From positions 39,163,468-39,227,467 of the forward strand of contig NC_084838.1 in NCBI RefSeq assembly GCF_033115175.1: a stretch of DNA of 64,000 bases, written 5' to 3'. The DNA is from Lepus europaeus. Its lineage: Eukaryota > Chordata > Mammalia > Lagomorpha > Leporidae. A model generated the notes under the pieces. That model did no database searches. It worked only from the letters and a program-made list of their open reading frames with translations, and was not told where the DNA came from. The translations under genes and the position numbers were made by a program. Shown here in pieces: positions 43,727 to 54,700 of the stretch; the stretch's first letter is position 1, and each line of letters opens with the position of its first letter.

Positions 43727-44000
43727 GGGCATTTGGCACTGTGTTCAAGCCACTGCTTGGAACATCCACATCCCATGTTGGTGTGCCTGGGTGCAAGGCC
43801 CAGCTCTGTTTCTGATTCTAGCTTCCTGCTAAAGTGCACCCTGGGAGGCAATGGTGATGGCTCAAGTATTTGAGTCCCTGTCACCCACATGGGAGGCTTA
43901 GATTGAGTTCCTGGTTCCCGGCATTGGCCACTGCAGGTATTTGGAAAGCGAATCAGCAGATGGAGGGAATCTGTCTCTCTGCCTGCAACAACTGACATTA
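43727..44000 (+). mobile_element. C-repeat SINE (old)
   Basis: Diverged copy lacking most of the tail; in tandem with the previous fragment. Confidence 0.82.
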
Positions 44001-44788
44001 CTCACTGGGGTTTTGGGAGTGGGGACTGGGCTTTTTTTGGGTGGTGACATGTGAGACTGGCCTCCATCCACACTGATCCCACAGCACAGGTATACACATT
44101 TTCATACCACGCTTGGTAAGATTTCTGAAGCAGCCAAGAGGGTTTAGAGCTGCACTGACACAGTAGTCGCGAGCTGCCTCTGCCTGTTAGCTAAGACGAA
44201 ACAAAACTGAAAATTCAGTTCCTCAGTCTCACAAACCACACTGCAAGGGCTCACCAGCCAGGCGTAGCTGATGACTACTGGTTACACCGCACAGGCAGAG
44301 AACAGTTCATCGCTGCATAGAAGTCTACGGGACAGCTCTGGAGTCAGAGAAAACAAACCCTTTCCAATCTTTAAACAGCTGCCACACTGAACAAAGATTT
44401 CTTCTGAATTATTTCAAAGAGCAGAACCAAGGCAGGGGAGGGGGCTCGAGGAACCAGCAGATGGGCAAGACCAACAAGAGCTTAACAACTCTCTAGTAAC
44501 AAAAGCCAGCTAACAGTGCACAGGGCTGCCTCCACCACAGGAGGAAGAAACCCACCCCAGTCAGTAAAGAAACAATCTAGCAAAGAACAATTGTATCATC
44601 CTGCAGAGAACAGAATGGTAAGTCTTGCTTGGGGGCGAGGGGGCAACAGCTAGAGGACTTCTAAATATTTAAGTCTTTAATTTTTTTTTAAAGAGCAATT
44701 CACAGAAGGATAAGGCAAGAGTCACAAACAATATGAAGTCACCACCACAAGTAGGCCTTGGAGCAGGCAGGGGAATAAGCATTTAAAG
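44001..44788. other. Intergenic, no recognised gene
   Basis: Unique sequence. Nothing supported. Confidence 0.45.
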
Positions 44789-44790
44789 AG

Positions 44791-45452
44791 AGGCTGGTGT
44801 TGTGGTGTAGTGGGGTTAAGCGCTGCTGGCATTCCGTATCAGAGTCAGGGCTCACTAGTTCAAGTTTCAGCTACTCCACTTTAAAGAAAATTCATTTATT
44901 TTTTTATTTGAAAGAGTTACGCAGAGAGAGGAGAGTCAGAGAGAGAGAGAGAGAGAGAGGTCCTCCATCCGATGGTTCACTCCCCAACTGGCCCAAAGGC
45001 TGGAGCTGCGCTGATCCTAAGCCAGGAGCCAGGAGCCTCTTCCAGGTCTCCCAAGCAGGTGCAGGGTCCCAAGGACTTGGGCCATCCTCTACTGCTTTCC
45101 CAGGCCATAGCAGAGAGCTGGATCAGAAGTGGAGCAGCCAGGTCTCGAACTGGTGCCCACATGGGATGCTGGCACCTCAGGCTAGGGTGTTAACCTGCTG
45201 TGCCACAGGGCCGGCCCCAGCTACTCCACATCTAACCCAGCTTCCTGTTAATGTGCCTGGGAAGACAAGGGAAGATGGCTTGAGTCCTTGGGTCCTTGCC
45301 ACCCACATAGGAGACTGGGATGGAATTCCAGGCCCCTGGCTTCAGCCCAGCCCAGTCTTGGCTGTTGTGGCCACTTGGAGAGCAAACCTGAAGATGAAAG
45401 ATCTCTCTTCCTCTCTCTCTGTTGGTCTGCCTTTCAAATAATTTTTTAAAGC
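44791..45452 (+). mobile_element. C-repeat SINE split by a second SINE
   Basis: Head 44791-44880 and body 45219-45452 of one plus-strand copy. The break is a reverse copy at 44881-45218. Confidence 0.88.
44881..45218 (-). mobile_element. C-repeat SINE nested in another SINE
   Basis: TSD AGCTACTCCAC at 44869-44879 and 45219-45229, derived from the host SINE, shows later insertion. Confidence 0.92.
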
Positions 45453-47500
45453 ATGTAACAAGAGATTTAGTGAAAAATAACAGTGATTAGCTGGGGGTTA
45501 ATTGGTGGTGGGGCTATTATGAATGCAATCATTTGTAATAAGAAAAAAAAAGTAAAGAAAAATTTGTAAGAAGGGCTCCAATGGTGTACAGATAGGGTAG
45601 GCAAACTTCAACGGGGGTTGTTCATGGAGAGCTGACTACGGTTGACATCAGTACCACAGAGAACCTTTTATATCCTGTCAGACTAGGGGGCTGTTTGGGT
45701 ATACCAGTTGTACGTTCTTGTATGCTACCACTTACCACGGCCTTCCAAGTCATCTTTCTCCATTCCTAAAACTTGTCCTCCCTCATGGGGTCTCTCCATC
45801 TTCATAGGAATGACTGTCCTCACATTCTTCACCAGTCTGAATACAGAACGGATGCTGTCTGTTAAACTTCTATCCTAACTGAATTTACCTGTCCTCATCT
45901 TCCAATCCAATATATATATTTGGCTTGATTATAATACAATATACTAAATATATACATGTCCACATATTCATAGATTAGCTTATGTTCTATTACCTGTGTG
46001 TGTGTGCATGACAACATCCATACACACGCAAGCATCAGGCTTCTGGCACCAGGGTTATGAAATGTACGGTGCCTACACAACACCAAGTTTAAACAGTCAT
46101 TCACTGGGTGTTTTGATAATGGGCATGCCATGCTTCTAGATGCAGACTCCTGGCAGAAGAGACTGAAGTACATGTACATTTGAGAAATTCCCTTTTCTTG
46201 GTAGGAAAAATAATGGGAACATAAACATCTTCTACTGTGTCTACAGGAAGAATAATCACAAGGAAAAAGTGCAAGCAAACCTCAGAATTTATAAGCAGTT
46301 TAGAGTAAGACAAGGATGACAGAAGAGGAAGGCAGGCAGGAGTGGACCATACAGAATAAATAATCAGAGCCTCGCCTTTTGAAAAGCCTTGGTCTTAACA
46401 GAGAGGAAGGAGGGAAAGAAGGGCTTCAAGAAGAGAGTGTCAAACATGGGAAAGAGCCAGACAGGGCTGCAGGATTTAAAAAAATAAAAATCAAATGAAG
46501 AAGTGGTGGTGCGTGTTGGCAAAGAGACGTGTGGAGACAAGGGGAGGGAGAGAATTTATAGTGCAGGAAGTCGGTGTGAAGCTTTTCTCTAAGGATGCCC
46601 AGCAGAGGAGGAAGGAAGGAAGGCAAAGACCATGGGAATAAGGCAGGGCTGGGCTGAAACAGCACGGGAGACAGCAACAGGGCCCAAAGTGCCAGCTTCT
46701 TTCTGTTAACTGACCTAGATTTTCTTGTTTGGGACCAAAGGCAATAGCAGTTTAAGGATCTTTAAAATAAACTATAAATATCCGAATCCTTGCAATTGCC
46801 TTTGGCTTTAGGTAACACAAATTATAAGAATTTGGACAGTTAGTGTCAGTCTCCAAGACAAGTACCAAATGCCATTTTAGAAGAGAAATCGAACTAACAT
46901 ATTGCCATGTTGTAGGAATATTAACAGGAATGACAGCTGTAGCTTTCTATCAGCTACAGGATAAATACACAAAGTTTACTGCTGGGTACACACCCACAGT
47001 ACATACCATCCTACCTTCTACTGTTAAAACTGTGAGTTACTTTCTATACTGCAGCCCACTGTCCCCATCCCATGGAATTTTTACATGGTTCCAGATACAC
47101 AGGGCAAGTTACAGGGCTAGGTGAGAAGTTAAAAACCAAGATGATGTGGAAGAGGACAAGCAGGCATGCTCTCCTATCAATACACAAAAAAGACACAAAT
47201 GCCAGTCCTGTTAGCGAGTAGAAAATGGCACAAGATGAAGACAAAGGAAAACACCATATAACTAATCTTGACAGCCTCACTTTGGGTTTTAAATCAAATA
47301 TTAAATCAGATTTTTCCATTTTTATTAAAAGTTTTTTATTTAAAAAAGTCGACAAAATACATATTTGTTGATGGATAGTCATGCAATCTTAAATTATTAA
47401 AAAGTAGCGTATCAGTGAATTGCAGCCAGTAATGCTTTTAAGTCCCCCCAGTGCTCCTCCTTTTCAGACCCCCAGGACACTGCCGTTGATGGCCTAGCCA
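45453..47500. other. Intergenic, no recognised gene
   Basis: About 2 kb without C-repeats, AT-rich. No exon recognised. A plus-strand 93-codon frame at 46843-47124 shows no family resemblance. Confidence 0.45.
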
Positions 47501-47840
47501 CAGGTGTGCCCAAACCACCCCTCCCCACCCCACACAGGCCTGGGCACAGCCCTCATCTCGGGCTCGGTTAGTTCTGCTCTCCCACACCCAGTGGATCCCT
47601 CCTTCCTATCTTGTCTCCTGGAACCCCAAGTCCGACGCCTCCTGAGACCCAGAGGTCACCTTCCCTTTCTGGGCCTGGCCACTTCCCATCTGCCCCCAGC
47701 CCCTTCCCTCTCTCTGGCCCTTTTCTGTACTCCACCCACCCACCTGCCTCCATTCATTCACAAACCACGACAGAAACCCCTTCCCCTGGCTCTTCCACCC
47801 GCCTCCTTGGGCTCTGGCCCGGTTCCCCTCTCCCTCCTAT
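47500..47840. other. Pyrimidine-rich stretch left of the orphan CpG island
   Basis: C/T-rich on the plus strand, few CpG. No gene recognised. Confidence 0.4.
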
Positions 47841-48115
47841 CCGGCCACTGCGGGCTGCGGGCGGGGGGTCCCGCGGTGACTCACCCTCACCGGAGGGCCT
47901 GCGGACTGGGAGGGGGGGGGGGGCCCGGAATGCACTCACTTCCTCACCCTGCGCACCTGCCCGCGAAGCTGGAGCATCGCCCGGCTGGGCCTCCGGCGGA
48001 TGTTTTCCTTGTCCCCGAGCTAGCGAGCTAGGCCGGCCGGCCCGGGAGGGCTTGCCAACTGCTGTGCCCCCGCCCCCCACCAACAGGCGCTCCAAAGAGC
48101 CGCTCCCCCAAGACG
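47840..48115. promoter_or_regulatory. Unassigned CpG island
   Basis: High GC with frequent CpG, including CCGCGG near 47870, CGCCCGG, GGCCGGCCGGCCCGGG near 48031-48046. An AP-1-like TGACTCA lies at about 47876-47882 and a G12 run at 47912-47923. The island is about 2.4 kb upstream of MSMP and 29 kb upstream of NPR2. On the minus strand several strong donor-like sequences follow (GAAGTGAGTG near 47940, CCGGTGAGGG near 47890). Promoter function is inference. Confidence 0.4.
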
Positions 48116-49384
48116 CAAAGGGCTGGGTCCTAACCACATCTCTTCTCCCCCCCCCCCCGCCCCCAAACCCAGCCCCCCTGGCACACATACTGGTTGTACC
48201 AGCACAGCCCCTCCCCGCAGCCCCTCAACTTCTGGGGAGTTGAGAAGTTGGCTTGACCCAGACTCTTAGCCACCCCAGCAGGCTTCTCTCTTCTTCATTC
48301 CAAGGGGCTAACCCTCATTTTTGTCCCCTTACTACACACAGACCAACCCACCTGGGTCCCCTTCACCAGCCAGCATCCCCACCACCATTCTCAGGCTGTC
48401 TGGCTCCCCCCCTGCTCCGTGTCAGCAGGGGTCTTCCCCCAACTCCACACCCCAGCCCCACCCACAAAAGCAGCAGCAGGACTAATGGCCACTGACTAGA
48501 TTTCTGAGCCCTGGTGCTGGACAGGCCTTCTTATGCACCTGCTTGCACTAAGAAGCTGTCCCACGCCCTGCCTCCCCACACAGGCCCAGCTCCGGGCACC
48601 CCGCTGGAACCGTGACATTTCCTTTCTTCCTTGGCACTCCCCTGAGACGGAAAGGGTACCAGATCTGCCCAAGGCAGGCATGTGGTACGGTCTGATCTCC
48701 ATCCACCAAGCTGCCTTCCTTTAAGAAGACAGCCACAGAGCTTGGGGCGCATGGAGAGTCATTTCTGAGAGGTGAGCAGTGGGCAGGCAGGGCAGCCCTC
48801 TGAAGAAGTCGGCTGGAAGTGGCTGTATCTGATGCACTGGGTCGCAAGGACTGAGCCTTGGAGTACAAGACTGGAGACTTAGAAGGAAAAACAGAGCAAG
48901 GGCCGAAGTGACTGGCCGTGTGGGCAGGAAGGGAAGAGCTGGAACACAGGGCTTTGAAATGTGCAGAAGTGAAAGAAATCCAGTCTGACTAGGGCCTGTG
49001 GTTATCAGAGATGGCTAGCTTGAGCGTTCACATGAGTGGGGATGGGAAGAAATGAGAACAAGACACCTTTTCTCAGGGGGAGAGGTGAGGGCTATGATCT
49101 GGGGAGAGCAGGTTCACCAGCTACACTATTTCCCAAAACAGACATCCAGGATTTAGCACAAGGAACAAAACCAAAGTGTTCCTGGAGGTACCAGTCTTTC
49201 CAAAGAGGTGGCAGGGATGACAAGGGAGCATGGTGCATGACGGGGCAGAAGTCTGCCAGGAGAGAGCAATCCCCAACAGAAAGGCAGCTGTGGACCCAGA
49301 ATGGCCCAGTGTGTCCCCCATGCTGTCTCTGAACTTCAGCACCAAGCGCGGTAGCAGGTGTTTTCCGAGGGTTATAGGCCAGAG
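48116..49384. other. Intergenic, no recognised gene
   Basis: C12 run at 48147-48158. Otherwise unique sequence without a supported exon. Confidence 0.45.
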
Positions 49385-49560
49385 CCAGGAGCTGAAACAT
49401 CACATGCGTTATCTCATAACAACTCTATGAGCTGGCACTGCTGTTCCCCAAGTTACAGATGAGGAAACATGCTGGGAGAGGTTAAGCAACTTGCCCAAGG
49501 TCACGTCGTAGCTAGTAAATGGAGTCGGAACCTGAATCCAAACAGTCTCACAGCCCATGA
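49385..49560 (-). repeat. MIR
   Basis: Clear reverse MIR: 'tatctcataacaactctatgagctggcac', then 'agttacagatgaggaaac', then 'gaggttaagcaacttgcccaaggtcac', then 'tagctagtaaatggagt'. Confidence 0.88.
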
Positions 49561-50279
49561 TCTTAATCAAAGAATAAATTCGCAAAACCTCATTCCATTC
49601 TGAGAGCGCCCCTGTGAACCTGGACTGATTCCCCTGGTTAGGAACTCAGAACTGCTCCACTTTGATGGAGGGAAGGGCCATCCCCAGGTAAAGGGCCTGT
49701 GCATCTGCATCGCCTGTATCTATAGGATGATAAACACTGGACAGTCCATCTCTAGGATGTCTGAGGAAACAGCCTCCCCACTCCATATCTGAGCGCCAGG
49801 CTTGTTGCTTGGACACATGGGGGAAACCCCGCCCTAGGCTCTGCGGGAAACATTCTCCACTCCAGGTGCCTGCTTGCTCTCCTGGAGCCTCTGGCTGTTG
49901 CACCCTGCTGCAGCGCCTCGGTTTGGCTGGGGTACAGGATTAGCCATCCCCAGGAAATGCCTCCCTCCGGTCCAGGCAGGGATCCCAGCACACACACCCT
50001 GGTGGTGCTAGTGGGGCAGCTGGGGGAAGTGGGGCCAGTGGAATGCTTCCTTCTCTCCAGGTCAGGGACAGATCTGGGGACCACCTGGGGGCCCTCACTC
50101 TTCCTACCTCCTTGCTGGGGAAGTGCCCGGTCCGGCGCCCCTTCCACGGCCACCTCCCTCCCTCAAGCAGTGCCGGGGCATGAATCAGCTCTCACAGCTT
50201 GTTAAAGCTGGACCTCTTGTTTTCATGCCCTCACCTCAGGAAACAGAGTTACAGCTTTTCCAGCTCTACTCAGCAGGGG

Positions 50280-50487
50280 GCCAGGGTCCTCACTTTATAA
50301 ACAGCCGCAGCCTGTGAGACAGGGCAAGGAGATGGTGTGAGACAGGAGCCCAAGGGAGAAAGACACAAGAAACCAAGGCTCCAGAAGAAAAGCAGAGCCG
50401 AGGAGAGCCGAGGAGACGAGACCAGAGCAGCCCAGACAGAAACCAAGAAGGGTCCGAGCAGACTGTGCTGCACCAGCGGCCCTAAGG
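50280..50487 (+). promoter_or_regulatory. MSMP: MSMP core promoter with TATA box and 5' UTR
   Basis: TATAAA at 50296-50301 predicts a start site near 50326. The resulting leader of about 160 nt is purine-rich. It may contain a minimal upstream frame (ATG GTG TGA at 50332-50340) if transcription begins above it. The TATA match is direct; the start site is inferred. Confidence 0.6.
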
Positions 50488-51470
50488 ATGCTGCGGGCTG
50501 GACAGGCCAAGGGGATCCTGGGAGGCTGGGGGGTCATCTGCTTGCTGGTGTCTCTCCTCCTCCAGCACCCAGGAGTACACAGCAAGTGCTACTTCCAAGC
50601 TCAAGGTAAAGTGGGTCGAGATGCTGGGAAAGGATAAGGACGAGAGGGGGCGGGGGTGCAGACGAGCAGTGGCTTAGAGATGATCCGGGATCAGAACACC
50701 TGGACTCCCTCCAGCTGTGACACTGGACAGAAAGACTGGGGAGTGAGTGCACTTAACTGTCCCACCCCAGACCAGAAGAGACCGTCTGTCACCCCCACTG
50801 ACACTTCCTTTTCTTCCTCAGCCCCCTGTCACTATGAGGGGAAGCATTTCACCCTGGGCGAGTCATGGCTCCGCAAGGACTGCTTCCACTGCACCTGTCT
50901 GCACCCCGTCGGTGTGGGCTGCTGCGACACGTGAGTGACCCAGGCTGCCCGGGGGGTGCCTCTGCTGTGAGTGACTGAGGGAGTGACCAGACTGCTGTGA
51001 CGTGACAATGAACTGGGACTGGTAGGAGACTGGCCAAAGCTGAAGGTACCCACGCGAGTGTCTTCACTCGGTCAATAATGCTACAGGCCACCAAGTGAGG
51101 GAGGCTGCAGTGGATCTAGAGAACACTCTTGCTATGAAACAGAATGTCCAGATGTGGTAGGAGTGAGCTTATGAGACAAGGGGGCCACTATGGGAGGATA
51201 TGGGAGGAGAGCTGAGAGCAGGAGTCAGGAGAGGGTTAGGAAGATGGTCTTTTACTGTTCTGACTCCTTTTCTCTCCTTGGTTCCCTAGGTCCCAGCATC
51301 CCATTGACTTCCCTGCTGATTGTGAGGTTCGCCGGGAGGCAGGAACCTGTCAGTTCTCCCTGGTGCAAAAATCTGACCCTCGGTTGCCCTGCAAAGGCAG
51401 AGGGCCCGTCCTAGAGTGGGGCTCAGCTAACACCCCTGTTCCTGGGGCTCCAGCTCCCCAGTCCAGCTAA
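50488..51470 (+). CDS. MSMP: Microseminoprotein, prostate-associated (secreted cysteine-rich protein), complete
   Basis: Small secreted protein of the beta-microseminoprotein family, reported in human as a CCR2-acting chemoattractant. Three coding exons with GT-AG introns: 50488-50605, 50822-50930, 51290-51470; 135 codons plus TAA at 51468-51470. Residues 1 to about 32 form the signal peptide (hydrophobic Leu-rich core, ending near GVHS). The mature part has ten cysteines (34, 42, 60, 63, 65, 73, 74, 87, 96, 110), the family pattern. The start used here is the ATG at 50488. Human MSMP (139 aa, from memory) begins four codons earlier, and in this genome that codon reads GCG, so the protein should be four residues shorter. 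It converges with RGP1 about 250 bp downstream. Identification is secure. Confidence 0.95.
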
Positions 51471-51550
51471 ATTCAACTGGTCACCCCAATGCTGACTGCT
51501 GACTGCTGACTTCTGCTGCCACTTCCAGGGAAACCACTAGCAGCTGCCAA

Positions 51551-51570
51551 TTTATTCTGAATAAATAAAT
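51551..51570. terminator. Back-to-back poly(A) signals for MSMP (+) and RGP1 (-)
   Basis: Plus-strand AATAAA occurs at 51560-51565 and 51564-51569, about 90 bp after the MSMP stop. The reverse AATAAA (read as TTTATT) is at 51551-51556, about 170 bp after the RGP1 stop. If both are used, the two convergent mRNAs end within, or overlap by, tens of bases. Confidence 0.65.
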
Positions 51571-51724
51571 TAATGCTACAGCTGAAGGCCTGCCTCTTAT
51601 TGTCCATGTCATTGGCCCCTGCCCCCTCCCTGATGGAAAAAGTGGGCCAGCCTTACTATAGTCCTGAGACTGAGCTCCCAGTGTCCTTTGGGAAGCCAGT
51701 GCTGGGGTGGGCAAGCGTGCAGTT

Positions 51725-54700
51725 TCAGATGGTTATGGTGCTGGTGCTGGGGCCCGGGGCAGCATATGAGGCCAGAGTGGGGCTTGTAGGCAGCACCTTG
51801 ATGGGGAGGTCCCAGCTGAAGGTGTCTACAGGCACTTGCTCAGGACCTGTCCAGGTGGCAGGTTCAGGCTGTTCCACAGGGGGTAGGAGAACCAATCCGG
51901 GTTCTCGGGATGTTACAAATTCAAAATGTAATCGCCACTTCAGTGACACTGTGGAAGAAAAAGAAAAAGATAAAGAGGCATTAGATGCAAGCAAGACTCA
52001 AAGTCAATGACAGGATGTGGTTGGTGCAGGAGGGGGAAAAAATCCTATTCAAGAAGAGGAGGAGAAGTCACAAGGCAGGGAGCTAGGATTGAGGTGGTTT
52101 TTTTTTTTTTTTTTTTTTTTAAAGAAATCTAGGGTGTTAAGGGTGGGTTTTTGGCACCACTTGGGAAATGTGCATCCCATACCAGAGTACCTAGGTCCCA
52201 GCTCCACTTCTAATTCTAGCTTTCTGCTAATACACACCCTGGGAAGCAGCAGGTGATGGCTCAAGTAGTTGGGCCCCTATCACCCACCTGGGAGATCTAG
52301 ATAGAGTTCCTAGCTCCTGGCTTTGGCCTGACCCAACCCTGGTTGTTTCAGGCATTTGAGGAATGAACCAGTAGATGAGATAGCTGTTTCTCTTTCAAGT
52401 CAAGAAATAATTTTTTTCAAAAAAAAACTAATGTTTCGGGCCGGCACCGCAGCTCACTAGGCTAATCCTCCACCTGAGGCGCTGGCACCCCAGGTTCTAG
52501 TCCCGGTTGGGGCGCCGGATTCTGTCTCGATTGCTCCTCTTCCAGTCCAGCTCTCTGCTGTGGCCCGGGAGTGCAGTGGAGGATGGCCCAACTGCTTGGG
52601 CCCTACACCCGCATGGGAGACCCGGAGGAAGCACCTGGCTCCTGGCTTCGGATCGGCGCAGCACACCAGCTGTAGCGGCCACTTGTGGGGTGAACCAATG
52701 GAAAAGGAAGACCTTTCTCTCTGTCTCTCTCTCACTGTCTAACTCTGCCTGTCAAATAAATAAATAAATAAATAAGTAAAACTAATGTTTTAACCAGAGA
52801 TGTACAGTGAGGATAGCAGTGTCAAGAATCTCATGGCCCTTGTGGGACATCAGGACTAGCTGGCTCCAAGTAGAGATGCCGGGGAATCAGATACGTTCAT
52901 CACAGGGGGCCCATGGGTAGGGATGCAGGAGTTCTGTAAAGCTAAGACTCTAGGGGTCAGGGCATCCAAGGAATAGAGGTAAAGGATGAAGATCTGAGAA
53001 AGTACCACGAGCTAGAGGTTGGAGGTGGATAACCTGGGGGAGTGCACGAGGAATGGAGATCGACACTCTACCTAGCATTTTGCTGCCTACCAGCCCCTTC
53101 TCCATTAACAGTCTGGGTCTCACCAATGGCTGTGCAGAAGCCTGGGGTGCAGCTGAGAGGGATAGGGAGGGAGAAGCTGGTCCTGGTTGTATGTAAGCAG
53201 GACTCTTGGTGGCGTGCGTGAGTCACATGGGACACAGAGGGGACACCTCCTGCCCCACGGCGCCGCTGGTACTCAGGCTGTACCCGCTCCTCAGTCTGTA
53301 GGCTTACTGAAAACTGGAAGCAAGAAGAGAGATGTGTGTTCACAGGCATTCAGAACTGCTGATCGGGTGAGAGGGCAGCCCAGCCTCAAGCTGCCTTACC
53401 AAAGGGACCCAGGGAGACTGCAGGACCCACTTCCACAAACCACCCTCTTTATGCAGGCCCTTCCCGTTCCTCCCTAACCCTCCAGGCCCAGTGCCCTGGC
53501 AGCTCTGCTCCCTTCTCACCTGCAAACAAGCTATGGTTCCTTCCCCTAAGTTTAGGGTCCCCACCACGTCCTCGCCGAGTCTGTACACAGATTTGAAGAT
53601 GCCGAACGTCCCAACTTTCCCTTGGCCATCACTGATGTTGTACAGATCTGGGGACAACGGGACCTGGTCAACCTGGCGTCTACACTGGGGAGAGTCTAGG
53701 AGTAGGCATCAGAAGCCAAAAGACTGGGCCTTTCTTTATAAGCAGGGATGAGATGTCAATGGCTCTACAGAAGTACAAAGGGAAAACATGGAATTAAAAT
53801 ACAAATTTTCCATGAACTTTCTGAAGTCCCCTCATGTATGACGGTCAAAAGACTCTGTCTCTGAGATAGAAATACTATGAGAGAAGGGTGGGCTGGGGCA
53901 ATTCAGAGGCGAAGGGGTGGCGGTGCTGTGGCACTGCGGGTTAATGCCCTGGCCTGAAGCGCCGGCATCCCATATGGGTGCCGGTTCGAGACCGGCTGCT
54001 CCACTTCCAAACCAGCTCTCTGCTATGGCCTGGGACAGCAGTCCCCTGCACCCATGTGAGAGACCTGGAAGAAGCTCCTGGCTTTGGATTGGCACAGCTC
54101 TGGCCATTGTGGCCAACTGGGGAGTGAACCAGCAGTTGGAAGACCTGTCTCTCTCTTTCTCTCTCTCTAACTCTGACTTTGAAATAAATAAATCTTTTTT
54201 TTTTTTTTTTTTTTTTTTGGACAGGCAGAGTGGACAGTGAGAGAGAGACAGAGAGAAAGGTCTTCCTTTTGCCGTTGGTTCACCCTCCAATGGCCGCCAC
54301 GGTAGGCGCACTGCGGCTGGCGCACCGCGTTGATCTGATGGCAGGAGCCAGGTGCTTATTCTGGTCTCCCATGGGGTGCAGGGCCCAAGCACTTGGGCCA
54401 TCCTCCACTGCACTCCCTGGCCACAGCAGAGAGCTGGCCTGGAAGAGGGGCAACCAGGACAGGATCGGTGCCCCAACCGGGACTAGAACCCGGTGTGCCG
54501 GCGCCGCAAGGCGGAGGATTAGCCTAGTGAGCCGCGGCGCCGGCCTGAAATAAATAAATCTTTAAAAAAAAATTAAAAATTCAGAGAGGGTTCTCACGGA
54601 GGCTGCGGCAGGATGTGGCCGCCATCAGGCGCTCCCCGGCAAGCTCAGCCAGCCACGAATCCTTCTTCCCACCTTCATCCTCCTCCAAGAATGGACTGGA

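Noticed and set aside
47504-48243. Long Pro/Ser-rich frames around the orphan CpG island
   Set aside because: Present in several frames and both strands, with no family resemblance; composition effect.
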